64,000 nt of DNA from Labrenzia sp. CE80 (GCF_009650605.1 NZ_WAJT01000001.1:2170001-2234000), one strand, 5' to 3'; numbered from the stretch's first letter, positions 7,487 through 15,993 are shown. Notes: generated by a model from the letters alone, not told the origin. Program-made: numbers and translations.

Positions 7487-8773
7487 TTACGAGGAGAAAG
7501 TCAGGAGCTTGATGGCATCAAAGTCCTGAACGCCACCGCCCACGCGCTTGGTGGTGTAGAACAGCACATAGGGCTTGGCGGAATAGGGATCGCGCAGGAT
7601 CCGCACGCCCATCCGGTCGACAATCAGATAGCCGCGGCGGAAGTCGCCGAAAGCGATCGCCGGGGCATCAATGGCGATGTCCGGCATGTCCTCGGCTTCG
7701 GTGACGGGGAAGTTCAGCAAGGTGGCGGCAGCCCCCGCGCTGGCCGGTGGTTGCCAGAGGTAGTTGCCGTCGCCGTCCTTCAGTTTGCGCAAGGCGCCTT
7801 GCGTCCGCCGGTTCATGACGAAGCGCGCGTTCTGGCGATAGCCGCTCTTGAGCGAATAGATCAGGTCCAGCAGCTTGTCGCCGGGTGCGAGCGTTGCAAA
7901 ACCGCCGGCCTCCCCGGTCGAGATGCTGCCCAGCGAGCCCCAGGCCCAGGCAGTTTCCGCGACACGGGGAACCGACAGGAAACCGGTTGGCTTATTTACG
8001 CCGTCGCCATTGACGAAAGCAGCGCCCTCCTGTTCGGCGAAGGCCGTCTCCACCTCTTCCGCGATCCAGGCATCCATGTCGATGGCCGCATCGTCGAGCA
8101 GGCTCGCTGTGGCCGCTGGCATGGCGTAAAGCTCCATCGCCGGGAAGCTCAGTTCAGCGAGGGTCGGCGTCGAGGTTTCAGGGCGCGCGGCCGTTTCGCC
8201 GACCCAGCCGGTCTGCGGTCCCGAGATCGAGAACGGCTTCTTGTAAGTCGCAGCAGAGACCTGACGCACACCGGCGATCGCGCGGATCGGCGAGACCTCG
8301 GACAAGCGGCGCAGGATGCCTGCCTCCGTTTCCTCGGGCACCAGATAGCCGCCATCGGGATCGGATGACGCACTCAGGGCCTTGACCTCCAGCGGACGCA
8401 GGGCCTGTTCCCGGCCGGTACGAACATAGCTTTCAAAGGCGGCCTTGTGCTCGATCGCCTGGCTTGTCTGTCCACGCTCGGCCTGTCCGCCGCGTGCCGG
8501 ACGGCGGCTCTTCAGGGTCAGGTCGTCCAGTCGCCTCTGGGTGGCGTCAAGCGCCTCGTCCAGACGATCCAGCTTTTCCAGCGTCAACACATCGGCACTG
8601 CCGCGTTCTTCCATCTCCGCGAGCCGGGCGTCATTGACCTGCCGATAGCTCTCGAAGCTGCGGAAGAACTCATCGAAAGTCCGGGCGACGTCCTCTCCGC
8701 CGGCGGCAACGACCGGCGGCATCGTGCCGGCCTTGGTTTCAAGAGATGAGGCGCGGGGATCATGGGTGTTCAT
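7487..8773 (-). CDS. GTA gp5, major capsid protein (HK97 fold)
   Basis: This 428-residue protein is of the HK97-like major capsid family. A charged coiled-coil delta/scaffold domain covers roughly residues 25-125 (DARLAEMEERGSADVLTLEK). The capsid core follows, with ALSASSDPDGGYLVPEETEA, ISGPQTGWVGETAARPETST and FGDFRRGYLIVDRMGVRILR. The start at 8773 overlaps the gp4 end by 4 bases. The prohead protease next door would remove the delta domain. It is followed by an intrinsic terminator, consistent with the capsid being the most abundant product. Confidence 0.96.
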   Translation of the reverse strand: MNTHDPRASSLETKAGTMPPVVAAGGEDVARTFDEFFRSFESYRQVNDARLAEMEERGSADVLTLEKLDRLDEALDATQRRLDDLTLKSRRPARGGQAERGQTSQAIEHKAAFESYVRTGREQALRPLEVKALSASSDPDGGYLVPEETEAGILRRLSEVSPIRAIAGVRQVSAATYKKPFSISGPQTGWVGETAARPETSTPTLAELSFPAMELYAMPAATASLLDDAAIDMDAWIAEEVETAFAEQEGAAFVNGDGVNKPTGFLSVPRVAETAWAWGSLGSISTGEAGGFATLAPGDKLLDLIYSLKSGYRQNARFVMNRRTQGALRKLKDGDGNYLWQPPASAGAAATLLNFPVTEAEDMPDIAIDAPAIAFGDFRRGYLIVDRMGVRILRDPYSAKPYVLFYTTKRVGGGVQDFDAIKLLTFSS

Positions 8774-9246
8774 TGCGGTCTCCTTAACGGTATCGGATGA
8801 GAGCTGCTCGGCAGAAGACGCAGGCGCGCGCCCTCCACCTGCGGAAAGGTGACGAGCGACACCTCCCAGAGATCGATTTCGACCAGTGTGCGTGTGGGCA
8901 GACCCGCGCGGCGTCCTGCCACGCCCGCCGTCTTCAGGGCCCTGAAGCCGATGGACAGCCCGCTCAAGGCCCCGGCGGCCACAAGAGCTGCGGCCTCGCG
9001 AGAAAGCGCAACATCGGGCAACAGGCGGCCGGTGACCCGCAGGCCCATTGCGTCTTCGGCCAGATGGGTCCACACGCCGATGGGCTTTGCCGGATCGTGC
9101 TGCCACAACATGGCGACGCCGGACGCCCGTCTGCGCGCCAGACTGCGGGCAAAAGCTCCACGCCTGACAAGGTCGCCAGCTCCATCACGCTGGCCGAACA
9201 GGCTGGCGTAGCCGGTGATGACCAGTTGATGCGGCGCCTGCCTCAC
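8770..9246 (-). CDS. GTA gp4, HK97-type prohead protease
   Basis: This 158-residue serine protease is of the HK97 prohead protease family. The expected catalytic His is in MLWQHDPAKPIG and the Ser is in GALSGLSIGF, with ITGYASLFGQRD at the N-terminus and WEVSLVTFPQVEGA near the end. It processes the capsid scaffold domain during head maturation. It starts with GTG at 9246, overlapping the preceding small gene, and ends overlapping the capsid start, so translational coupling is likely throughout. Confidence 0.93.
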   Translation of the reverse strand: MRQAPHQLVITGYASLFGQRDGAGDLVRRGAFARSLARRRASGVAMLWQHDPAKPIGVWTHLAEDAMGLRVTGRLLPDVALSREAAALVAAGALSGLSIGFRALKTAGVAGRRAGLPTRTLVEIDLWEVSLVTFPQVEGARLRLLPSSSHPIPLRRPQ

Positions 9247-9443
9247 CTGCGCGGCTCCGGCCCCGCATCTGCGGCGGCGAGCACATGCAAGGTCTCGGCA
9301 AAGCCGTGAAAGGTGTCGCGGTGGCTGGCACCAGCGCCGTCAGCGCCGGTAAACCGCGCAAGACTTCTGCGCAGACGCCAAGGCAAATGGCGCGCAAAAC
9401 GCCGGGCAACAAAGCCCTTCTGTGACCCTGAAGGTTCGGACAT
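9243..9443 (-). CDS. Small GTA-cluster protein of unknown function (66 aa)
   Basis: This 66-residue basic protein (MSEPSGSQKGFVARRFARHL at the N-terminus) has an ATG at 9443 preceded by AGGGAG and a stop that overlaps the gp4 GTG start. It occupies a position between portal and protease, where GTAs often carry one small poorly conserved gene (gp3.5 position). I do not recognise a domain. The tight coupling and clean ribosome site are the arguments that it is real. Confidence 0.65.
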   Translation of the reverse strand: MSEPSGSQKGFVARRFARHLPWRLRRSLARFTGADGAGASHRDTFHGFAETLHVLAAADAGPEPRR

Positions 9444-9464
9444 GATCGCAACTCCCTGCTTTGC

Positions 9465-9743
9465 TCAGTCGGTTTTTTCACCAGCGTCATGAGTCGCTTG
9501 CAGCGGATCCTTGAATCGACGGTCCAAGGACTTCCCATTTCGCCTTGTGAGATTCACAAATTGATTCAAGTTCCGGTTCAGGCGCGCGATTTCATCGACG
9601 AAATGCGTGAAGCGCCGGTTCGAAAACGTCAGTTCCCGGATCAGCAATGCGGCCAAGGTCGTCGCCGCCACAGCCCAGAGGAAAAGCGCCAGATGTGCCA
9701 GGTCGCCGCGCTCGATCACCGAACGGGTGATTTCCTCGCTCAC
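9465..9743 (-). CDS. Small single-span membrane protein between portal and protease (92 aa)
   Basis: This 92-residue protein starts with GTG at 9743, overlapping the portal stop by 4 bases (GTGA). One hydrophobic segment, LALFLWAVAATTLAALLI (about residues 18-35), is followed by a basic helical region with FVDEIARLNRNLNQFVNLT. It could be a membrane-anchored accessory factor of the GTA, but I recognise no family. The frame is open far upstream inside the portal gene, which is only a shadow. The start was chosen from the coupling to gp3. Confidence 0.65.
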   Translation of the reverse strand: MSEEITRSVIERGDLAHLALFLWAVAATTLAALLIRELTFSNRRFTHFVDEIARLNRNLNQFVNLTRRNGKSLDRRFKDPLQATHDAGEKTD

Positions 9744-10981
9744 CCTTCTGCCCCTGCCGGCGGCTCTTGCACCTTGCGGCCATAGCCAACCGCGAGGCGT
9801 TTTTCGTCGTCGTCCAGAAAGCCCGCTGCCCCGACCCGGCGCCAAAGGGCTTCGCGCTCTGACGACAGCGCCTCGATCGCATCCGCATCGGGCTTCAGCA
9901 GAAGGTCTTCGCCATAGGCGGGGCCGAGCCAGGCGGAGAGCGCGGACGCCGTGCGGGCGACCAGGGGCAGAACCGCGGAGCGCCAGAAGGCGCGACTGGC
10001 TTCCTGGTAGTTGGCGTAGGTGTTGTCGCCGGGAATGCCGAGCAACATGGGCGGCACACCGAAGGCAAGCGCGATCTCCCGCGCGGCCTGGTTCTTCGCC
10101 TCGATGAAGTCCATGTCTTTCGGCGTCAGGCCCATGGGCTTCCAGTCGAGGCCGCCTTCGAGAAGCAGCGGCCGACCCGCATTGCGCGCGCCCTGATAGC
10201 CGCTTTCCAGCTCTGTCTTCAGTCGCTCGAACTGATCCGCCGACAGGTTCACCGCATCGCCTACGCCATAGACCAGAGCGCCGGAGGGCCGTGCCGCGTT
10301 GTCGAGCAGGGCCTTGTTCCAGCTGGCCGCCGCATTGTGGATATCGAGGCTCATCTGGGCCGCTTCCACGGGAGCAAAACCATAGTGATCGTTGAGCGGG
10401 TGGAAGAGCTTCAGATGCCGCACCGGTGCCACACCTTCGTCGCCCGGAGCCGCCTCCGCGGCCAGGCGCACCGTCCGGCCTGCGACCGTATAGTCGAAGG
10501 CTTCTGGCCAACCGCTTGGGCCCGGCACCACCTTGATCCGGTCAGGTCTGAGCGCGTGGAGTTCGCGAGGGTCACCATCGACGGCCACCTGCTCCAGATA
10601 GGCGTTGCCGGCGACCAGCAGATAGCCGTAGAGGCTTTCGAGAAAATCGCCGCCCGCTTCCAGCCGGTTGGGCCGGGAAAGCAGCGCCAAAAGGGGATGG
10701 GTGTCCAGCTCGTGCTCGCCCTCAAACAGGGTCAGGGGAACGGAGCTTGCGGCCTCGGCCACCATGCGCACGGCGCGGTAAACGATCGGGTTCTTGGCAT
10801 AACCTTCACGGGCGAGAGCCGCATAATCGCGCGGGCTCCAGACCGGTTGGGCCTGACCCTGAATGGCCAGCAAGGGACCTGTGCGCGAAGCCTTTACCTC
10901 GGCTGGAGCCTCCTGCGACCGGTCGGCCGTCACCGCTTCGGGGCGCGCCCAAAGTGATTCAAGTGCTGTCTTCAAGCTCAT
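9740..10981 (-). CDS. GTA gp3, portal protein (HK97 type)
   Basis: This 413-residue HK97-family portal protein forms the dodecameric ring through which DNA enters and leaves the head. Supporting segments are GYAKNPIVYRAVRMVAEAAS, LLVAGNAYLEQVAVDG, LKTELESGYQGARNAGRPLL and FGVPPMLLGIPGDNTYANYQ, the last being a hallmark of these portals. The ATG at 10981 lies 66 bases after the large terminase stop. Length and motif order are complete. Confidence 0.96.
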   Translation of the reverse strand: MSLKTALESLWARPEAVTADRSQEAPAEVKASRTGPLLAIQGQAQPVWSPRDYAALAREGYAKNPIVYRAVRMVAEAASSVPLTLFEGEHELDTHPLLALLSRPNRLEAGGDFLESLYGYLLVAGNAYLEQVAVDGDPRELHALRPDRIKVVPGPSGWPEAFDYTVAGRTVRLAAEAAPGDEGVAPVRHLKLFHPLNDHYGFAPVEAAQMSLDIHNAAASWNKALLDNAARPSGALVYGVGDAVNLSADQFERLKTELESGYQGARNAGRPLLLEGGLDWKPMGLTPKDMDFIEAKNQAAREIALAFGVPPMLLGIPGDNTYANYQEASRAFWRSAVLPLVARTASALSAWLGPAYGEDLLLKPDADAIEALSSEREALWRRVGAAGFLDDDEKRLAVGYGRKVQEPPAGAEG

Positions 10982-11047
10982 GACTTAAAATGCCTTTTCG
11001 GCGCAGTTGAGAAAGTGATTCAAACGACGGGTCAGGAATACCCAAGC

Positions 11048-12421
11048 CTACAATCGCCTGACCCTAGGTTCGGCTCTTGGGCCCAGAAGCAATTCCGAGA
11101 TCGCCCAGACCAATGCATCCAGCCGGTCGGGCGAGCGGCCCGTGGACAGGCCTGATGGCCCGAAATCGACCATCTCGTCCTCTAGCTCCGGCAGAGCGCC
11201 CACGTGCCGGATACGGTCCTGGTCGTAGAGCATGGCGACAGGCTCGGCCCGCGAGAACTTGCCTCGTGTCGCCCGCACCTGCTTGACCGGCACCGAGTGG
11301 TCCGCACCCGATATCACCTCGGCCACCATCTCACCGCCCTGGTTCACCTCGGCGACCAGACAGTCGGCACTCAGTCCGTGCCAGAGACCGGTGGCAGCAG
11401 AAGCCCAGTCTGCGGGTTTGGCGCGGGCCATGGAGCGATCGGCCAGAACATAGGCTGTGCCGTCCTCGGCAAGGCCCGCAGCCACCAGACCGCAGGCGTC
11501 GGATTTTCGTCCCGAGGAGGCCGGCGGATCGATGGCAATCACGATGCGCTGGAGATCTTCAGGCGCCCTGTCGACCCGGATCTGCTCCAGCCGATCCCGC
11601 GACCAGAGTGCGTCGGGCCGGTCCTCGATCAGCTCGCCGTCCAGCTCCTGCCGTCCAAGCCTTGTGCCAGCATAGCGCGAGACCACCGTCTCCAGAAACC
11701 CCGGCGCCAGAAACGGCGCATTGGCCTGGGTCGGCGCATGGCTCACCGCCGTGGTCGGCAGACCGAGCAGGCGCTTTAACAACGGCACGGGCCGGGGTGT
11801 TGTCGTCACCAGTTGCCGGGGCTCCTGGCCCAGGCGCAATCCGAATTGCAGCATGTCGAAAGTCTCCTCGGCGTGGCGCCACTTGGCGAGTTCATCGCAC
11901 CAGGCAATGTCGAATTGGGGGCCGCGAAGGGCCTCCGGGTCCTCGGATGAAAAGGCCTGGGCCACGGCTCCGTTGGGCCATTCCAGACGGCGCCGAGTCG
12001 GCGTCCAGTTCGGCCGGTCGCGCTTGCCGTGCACCGACAAGAGCCCCGACACGCCTTCCACCATGACCTCGCGCACATCGGCGAACGTCTCGCCGACCAG
12101 CGCGATGCGTCCTGATGCGCGGCCGTCGGTTCGACTTCCGGCTCTTGGCCAGCCATCGCCCAGCGCCATGGCCTTGACCCATTCAGCCCCGGCGCGGGTC
12201 TTGCCGGCGCCCCGTCCGCCCATCAGCAGCCAGACCCGCCAGTCGCCGGGCGGTGGCATTTGATGGTCATGGGCGAAGGTCGGCCAGTCGGTCAGGACAA
12301 AACGCATTTCCTCAAGGGACAGCTGCTCCAGCACCTGTTCCAGCCTCTGCGCCCGGGCACAAGCGACCAAGGCGCTGCGCAAGCTGCGCGCGGAGCTCGT
12401 CGGCGTCCTCAAGGTCGTCAT
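11048..12421 (-). CDS. GTA gp2, large terminase subunit
   Basis: This 457-residue large terminase has an N-terminal packaging ATPase with Walker A GGRGAGKT (residues 68-75) and Walker B region FDIAWCDELAKW. A C-terminal nuclease domain has acidic residues in IVIAIDPPASSG, CLVAEVNQGG and RLDALVWAISELL. It cuts and pumps host DNA into the capsid. Headful packaging is expected for GTAs. The ATG at 12421 has GGGGGA upstream and overlaps gp1 by 110 bases, which is unusually long, but a later start would remove little of the conserved part. Confidence 0.96.
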   Translation of the reverse strand: MTTLRTPTSSARSLRSALVACARAQRLEQVLEQLSLEEMRFVLTDWPTFAHDHQMPPPGDWRVWLLMGGRGAGKTRAGAEWVKAMALGDGWPRAGSRTDGRASGRIALVGETFADVREVMVEGVSGLLSVHGKRDRPNWTPTRRRLEWPNGAVAQAFSSEDPEALRGPQFDIAWCDELAKWRHAEETFDMLQFGLRLGQEPRQLVTTTPRPVPLLKRLLGLPTTAVSHAPTQANAPFLAPGFLETVVSRYAGTRLGRQELDGELIEDRPDALWSRDRLEQIRVDRAPEDLQRIVIAIDPPASSGRKSDACGLVAAGLAEDGTAYVLADRSMARAKPADWASAATGLWHGLSADCLVAEVNQGGEMVAEVISGADHSVPVKQVRATRGKFSRAEPVAMLYDQDRIRHVGALPELEDEMVDFGPSGLSTGRSPDRLDALVWAISELLLGPRAEPRVRRL

Positions 12422-12857
12422 TGCCTGTTTCCCCCGGCTTGTCCTCAGCTGCGCTCTCCGGCGCCACCGTCTTTTTCAGATCGAGCAGCAGGCTCAGGGT
12501 GCGGGCAAGGCTCGCCAGGGTCTTCACCGTCCGGTCAATCTCGACGATGCTCGCACCCTCGCCGCCCTCGGCGGCCTCTGCCAGCAGCGCATTGAGCCGC
12601 GCCTCGACGCCGTCCACCTGGGCTTCAAAAGCCCTGTAGAGCCGGGCGATCATGTCGGGCCGCTCTCCGGGATCCGTGTCCTTGACCAGGCGCGCCACCT
12701 CCTCCGGCAACTCATCTCGAGGCGGTGGGTCTTCTGAAGGATCCGGTTCAGCCGGTTTGGGGACACGAAGCGGCAGCCCGCGCTTGATCCGCTCCCGCGC
12801 TTCCCGCTCTGCCAGAAGGATCTCCTTGCGGTCCCGGTTCCTGATCGCCTTCGCCAC
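12312..12857 (-). CDS. GTA gp1, small terminase-like DNA-recognition subunit
   Basis: This is a charged, mostly helical protein of 181 residues. A Pro-rich segment (PKPAEPDPSEDPPPRDELPE) is followed by coiled-coil-like text ALLAEAAEGGEGASIVEIDR and LASLARTLSLLLDLKK. In RcGTA the product of the first gene has been identified as the small terminase. The position here is the same. The frame has a GTG at 12872, but that codon lies in the Shine-Dalgarno AGGAGG of the next GTG (12857), which has ideal spacing, so I start it at 12857. It overlaps gp2 by 110 bases. Confidence 0.82.
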   Translation of the reverse strand: MAKAIRNRDRKEILLAEREARERIKRGLPLRVPKPAEPDPSEDPPPRDELPEEVARLVKDTDPGERPDMIARLYRAFEAQVDGVEARLNALLAEAAEGGEGASIVEIDRTVKTLASLARTLSLLLDLKKTVAPESAAEDKPGETGNDDLEDADELRAQLAQRLGRLCPGAEAGTGAGAAVP

Positions 12858-12895
12858 GTCGTCCCTCCTCACACCGGCAACCGAACGCGGCCAGC

Positions 12896-12925
12896 AAAAA
12901 GGCGCGTCCGCCGAAGCGCCGCGCC
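12896..12925 (-). terminator. Intrinsic terminator in the GTA leader, before gp1
   Basis: Read on the minus strand, GGCGCG pairs with CGCGCC. An inner CGC-TTCG-GCG stem is closed by a C(UUCG)G tetraloop, and five Ts follow at once (plus-strand A-run 12896-12900). It stands about 40 bases upstream of the gp1 start and downstream of a consensus-like promoter, so the whole GTA lies behind it. Confidence 0.8.
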
Positions 12926-12978
12926 TGTTATCCCTCAGATAGTGATCCGCGCTCCGGTCGCACCGTCAGCGCAGGGTT

Positions 12979-13137
12979 TCAAAAATGTCGATCATTCAAG
13001 GACTTGGAAAGCGTCTCGACGGTCCATGAAAAAAGGACCGGAAACTTATCCCCGCCCCTCACAGCCATGCGATAATTGCCATCGGCCCCGCCACCGCGCC
13101 TGAGCCCTCGTGTCCCCAAACGCACTTCTTCGGCCAT
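12979..13137 (-). CDS. Possible 52-aa leader ORF upstream of the GTA
   Basis: ATG at 13137 opens a 52-codon frame (MAEEVRLGTRGLRRGGGADG at the start, ending LSKSLNDRHF). It has no Shine-Dalgarno. A candidate promoter -10 element (13144-13149) lies so close that transcription would begin at or near the ATG, so if translated it would be leaderless. The frame ends about 55 bases before the leader terminator, giving a self-contained promoter-ORF-terminator unit. I recognise no family. It could equally be an untranslated leader. Confidence 0.4.
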   Translation of the reverse strand: MAEEVRLGTRGLRRGGGADGNYRMAVRGGDKFPVLFSWTVETLSKSLNDRHF

Positions 13138-13143
13138 GACAAA

Positions 13144-13172
13144 ACCCTAGCAGATCACCGTTACGCTGTCAA
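13144..13172 (-). promoter_or_regulatory. Candidate sigma-70-type promoter for the GTA leader
   Basis: On the minus strand a consensus -35 TTGACA (plus 13167-13172) is followed after exactly 17 bases by TAGGGT (plus 13144-13149). It points toward the GTA and is the best promoter-like match upstream of gp1. The weak -10 would suit a promoter that needs an activator. Confidence 0.55.
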
Positions 13173-13194
13173 GAATAAATTCCTATTATTTTGT

Positions 13195-13440
13195 TTTTCT
13201 GATCTGAGGTAGCCCTCTGCCTTCCCTGCGCAGGCAGGGACCCAGTAGACGCAAGCACTGCGTTCGGGAAGGCATTGGGGATGCCCGCTGAGGGTGTGGA
13301 CGCCGGCCTTTCCATTGTCATCCTCGTGCTTGTTCCGAGGATCCACGCGCCAGACGAGAGCTCCTATGGATTGCCTGGACAGGCCCGACAACGACGCAGA
13401 GGCGTGTTCCGACTCTCCATGCGCAGACGGCAATCTCGGC
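13195..13440. repeat. Intergenic palindromic repeat element (alphaproteobacterial REP-like)
   Basis: This non-coding stretch between the GTA leader and the FMN enzyme contains inverted-repeat modules of the kind dispersed in alphaproteobacterial genomes: CCTGCGCAGG within CCCTGCGCAGGCAGGGACCC near 13226, and TCCTCG...CGAGGA around 13321-13342. Translating it gives the tell-tale false peptide segments VDPRNKHEDD and YWVPACAG. Only one copy is in this window, so the dispersed nature is from general knowledge, not shown here. Confidence 0.6.
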
Positions 13441-13603
13441 AGCCGAACTGATTTCATTCTGCAACAAAGCAACTTTATGGAAGGGGATCAGTGGCATGCT
13501 GGAGCTGCGTCCCCTTCCATAACTCCGCAACACCTGCCATGACTGATATGATCAACCCAGGGCGACTGCCGTTCTGATTGCCAGCCAGCTGGAGACTATC
13601 TTT

Positions 13604-15292
13604 GTGATCCCCGCCCGCTATTTCATTTTTTGCCTGTGCCTCGTACTCACTGTCATTGCCCTGATCCTCATGCTGACGGTGAACTGGCATTTCCTCTGGC
13701 CGCTGCTGGTGTTTGCAAGCCTGTCGGCCGTGGGCATCCGCGACCTGATCCAGGGCCATCACTCGATCCTGCGCAATTATCCGGTGATCGGCCATTTCCG
13801 CTTCATGTTCGAGGCGATCCGGCCGGAAATGCGGCAGTATTTCTTCGAGAGCAATCTGGATGGTGCGCCGTTTTCGCGCGAGAAGCGCTCGCTGGTCTAT
13901 GACCGGGCCAAGAACATCGAGGGCAACAAGCCCTTCGGCACGGAATACAACGTCTATGCGCAAGACTACGCCTGGATGAACCATTCCATGGCCCCGCGAG
14001 AGGCAGCGCGCAACACGGAGACCTCCGGCAGCGGACCTCATCTGTCCAAGGCCGATCCGGGCCAGGATGAGCGGCTGCGGGTGACCATCGGCGGGCCGGC
14101 CTGCGCCCAGCCCTATTCGACCTCGATCTTCAACATTTCAGCCATGAGCTTCGGCTCGCTCTCGGCCAATGCGATCCTGGCACTGAACAAGGGCGCCAAG
14201 ACAGGCGGCTTTGCCCATGACACGGGCGAAGGAAGCGTATCGCGCTATCACCGGGAGGGCGGCGGCGACCTGATCTGGGAAATCGGCTCCGGTTATTTCG
14301 GTTGCCGCAGTGAGACCGGCGGCTTCGATGCGGAAAAATTCGCGGCACAGGCCACCAACCCGCAGATCAAGATGATCGAAATCAAGCTCAGCCAGGGCGC
14401 CAAGCCGGGCCATGGCGGCGTTCTGCCCGGCGCGAAAGTGACCGAGGAAATCGCCGAAGCACGTGGCATTCCTGTCGGTGTGGAGTGTATTTCCCCGGCA
14501 GGTCACTCGGCCTTTTCAACGCCCCTGGAGCTGATGGAATTCATCGGCAAGCTGAGGGAGCTTTCGGGCGGCAAGCCCGTGGGCTTCAAGCTTTGCGTCG
14601 GGCACAAGTGGGAGTTCATGGCCGTGGTCAAGGCGATGCTTCAAAGCGGTATCCGCCCGGATTTCATCGTCGTGGACGGTACAGAGGGTGGCACGGGCGC
14701 GGCACCGCTGGAGTTCACCAACCGGCTCGGCACGCCCCTGCGCCAGGGCCTCGCCTTCGTTCACAACACGCTGGTGGGTGCGGGCCTTCGCGACGAGATC
14801 AAGCTGGGTGCGAGCGGCAAGTTGATCAACGCGTTCGACATCGCCAGCTCCCTGTGCCTGGGCGCCGATTGGGTCAACTCGGCCCGCGGCTTCATGATGG
14901 CGCTCGGCTGCATCCAGTCCCAGAGCTGCCACACCAACCGCTGCCCGGTCGGCGTTGCGACCCAGGATGCGAAGCGGCAAAAGGCGCTCGTCGTTCCGGA
15001 CAAGGCCACGCGGGTTGCGAACTTCCATCGCAACACCGTCAAGGCGCTGATGGACTTCGCCCACGCCGCGGGACTGGACTCGCCCAAGGGTTTCAAGCCC
15101 GAGCACGTCTATGTGCGGGAGGGCAGCCGTGACGTTCTGCCCGCCAGTGCCGCACTGGACTGGCTGAAACCGGGCGACCTCCTGATCAAGGACGACATTC
15201 CCGGCTTTACCACCTATTGGGCCATGGCCGATGCCAAGACCTTCGAGCCGGTCAAAAGCCTTGCGGCTGCACGCGAAGAACGGCACGGCTAA
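13604..15292 (+). CDS. FMN-binding glutamate-synthase-family protein
   Basis: This 562-residue protein corresponds to the FMN/central domain of glutamate synthase without the glutaminase domain. Two hydrophobic segments lie at the N-terminus (FIFCLCLVLTVIALILML, then LWPLLVFASLSAVGI), so it is probably membrane-anchored. The barrel shows ISAMSFGSLSANAILALNKG, GQ-type substrate loop text LSQGAKPGHGGVLPG, and the 3Fe-4S ligands C-x5-C-x4-C in GCIQSQSCHTNRCPVG. This stand-alone family is widespread, but its substrate and electron donor are not settled. A true GltB role is unlikely because the amidotransferase part is absent. The start is GTG at 13604 with CTGGAG upstream. Confidence 0.9.
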   Translation: MIPARYFIFCLCLVLTVIALILMLTVNWHFLWPLLVFASLSAVGIRDLIQGHHSILRNYPVIGHFRFMFEAIRPEMRQYFFESNLDGAPFSREKRSLVYDRAKNIEGNKPFGTEYNVYAQDYAWMNHSMAPREAARNTETSGSGPHLSKADPGQDERLRVTIGGPACAQPYSTSIFNISAMSFGSLSANAILALNKGAKTGGFAHDTGEGSVSRYHREGGGDLIWEIGSGYFGCRSETGGFDAEKFAAQATNPQIKMIEIKLSQGAKPGHGGVLPGAKVTEEIAEARGIPVGVECISPAGHSAFSTPLELMEFIGKLRELSGGKPVGFKLCVGHKWEFMAVVKAMLQSGIRPDFIVVDGTEGGTGAAPLEFTNRLGTPLRQGLAFVHNTLVGAGLRDEIKLGASGKLINAFDIASSLCLGADWVNSARGFMMALGCIQSQSCHTNRCPVGVATQDAKRQKALVVPDKATRVANFHRNTVKALMDFAHAAGLDSPKGFKPEHVYVREGSRDVLPASAALDWLKPGDLLIKDDIPGFTTYWAMADAKTFEPVKSLAAAREERHG

Positions 15293-15329
15293 GCCATACC
15301 GCTTCGTTTTCCGGCTCTCGCTGTCAGGC

Positions 15330-15914
15330 TCAGGCAGCCCGTCGACCAAGATCTTCCACCTTGTCCAGCCAGTCCTTGCGCTGGTCAGGGGTGGACTTGA
15401 TCATGGAAGCGAACTGGCTGAAGCGGTTGGGCGCAAAGCCGACGAACTTCAGAATCTGCCGCTGGGTCTGCTTTTTCACCGATGAACCGTAGATCCACCT
15501 GAAGAACAGCGGTGGTGTGTCCGATGTCATCAGGATCCGGGAGCTGCGCCCTTTCAAGAGCGGATCGGGCATGTCCTTGCCCCGGTTGTATTTGAACGCC
15601 TTGCCTGGCAGCAGTGCCCGGTCGAAGAGGCCCTTGAGCCGCGCCGGCAGGCCGCCCCACCACAGGGGATGAGCAAGGACCAGATGGTCGCACCAGACCA
15701 GATCGTCCCAAAAAGCCTGAAGATCGGGCTCCAGCGGCGGCGCCTTCTTGAAATCCGAAGTGCCGAAGTCCGGGTCGAAGGTCATTTCGGCCAGCCGGTG
15801 CACGCGCACATCATGGCCGGCTCGTGCCGCACCCTTGGCGTAGCTTTTGGTCAGCGCCTCGCAGTAGCTGCCTTGTTCCGGGTGTCCATCCAGGATCAGA
15901 ATTTTCCGGGTCAT
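15330..15914 (-). CDS. NAD(P)H-dependent flavin oxidoreductase (NQO1/KefF-like)
   Basis: This 194-residue flavodoxin-fold quinone reductase-like protein has the FMN phosphate loop in ILDGHPEQGSYCEAL and the family signature AHPLWWGGLPARLKGLFDRA. Such enzymes reduce quinones or electrophiles by two electrons. The start has AAGGAG upstream of two adjacent ATGs (15917, 15914), and I take 15914. It is transcribed divergently from a TetR regulator gene at 16272, with copies of a TTGACC-NN-GGTCAA palindrome in the shared intergenic region. It is therefore very likely repressed by that TetR and induced by a reactive small molecule (inference). Confidence 0.88.
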   Translation of the reverse strand: MTRKILILDGHPEQGSYCEALTKSYAKGAARAGHDVRVHRLAEMTFDPDFGTSDFKKAPPLEPDLQAFWDDLVWCDHLVLAHPLWWGGLPARLKGLFDRALLPGKAFKYNRGKDMPDPLLKGRSSRILMTSDTPPLFFRWIYGSSVKKQTQRQILKFVGFAPNRFSQFASMIKSTPDQRKDWLDKVEDLGRRAA

Positions 15915-15945
15915 CATGTCTCTCCTTCGCCTTCGCATTAAATAT

Positions 15946-15957
15946 TGACCTCGGTCA
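15946..15957. promoter_or_regulatory. Putative TetR operator 1 (TGACC-NN-GGTCA)
   Basis: Sequence TGACCTCGGTCA is the imperfect copy, 32 bases upstream of the oxidoreductase start. It shares its core with two perfect copies in the same region. Confidence 0.7.
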
Positions 15958-15993
15958 TTTATTTGTGCGTCAGCGCGGCGAATGCAAGTTATT

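Larger units (their letters stand above)
13138..13603. other. 466-bp intergenic region between GTA leader and FMN enzyme
   Basis: It holds the GTA leader promoter at its left end and the palindromic repeat element in its middle. I see no credible gene in it. The 103-codon minus-strand frame at 13161-13472 is translated repeat sequence. Confidence 0.6.

Noticed and set aside
1..13200. Complete temperate prophage
   Set aside because: No integrase, repressor, replication, lysis or attachment site is seen. Gene order and short tape measure match a gene transfer agent instead.
13161..13472. 103-codon minus-strand open frame upstream of the GTA
   Set aside because: It translates an intergenic palindromic repeat (VDPRNKHEDD, YWVPACAG type text), has no ribosome site, and shows no protein-like composition.
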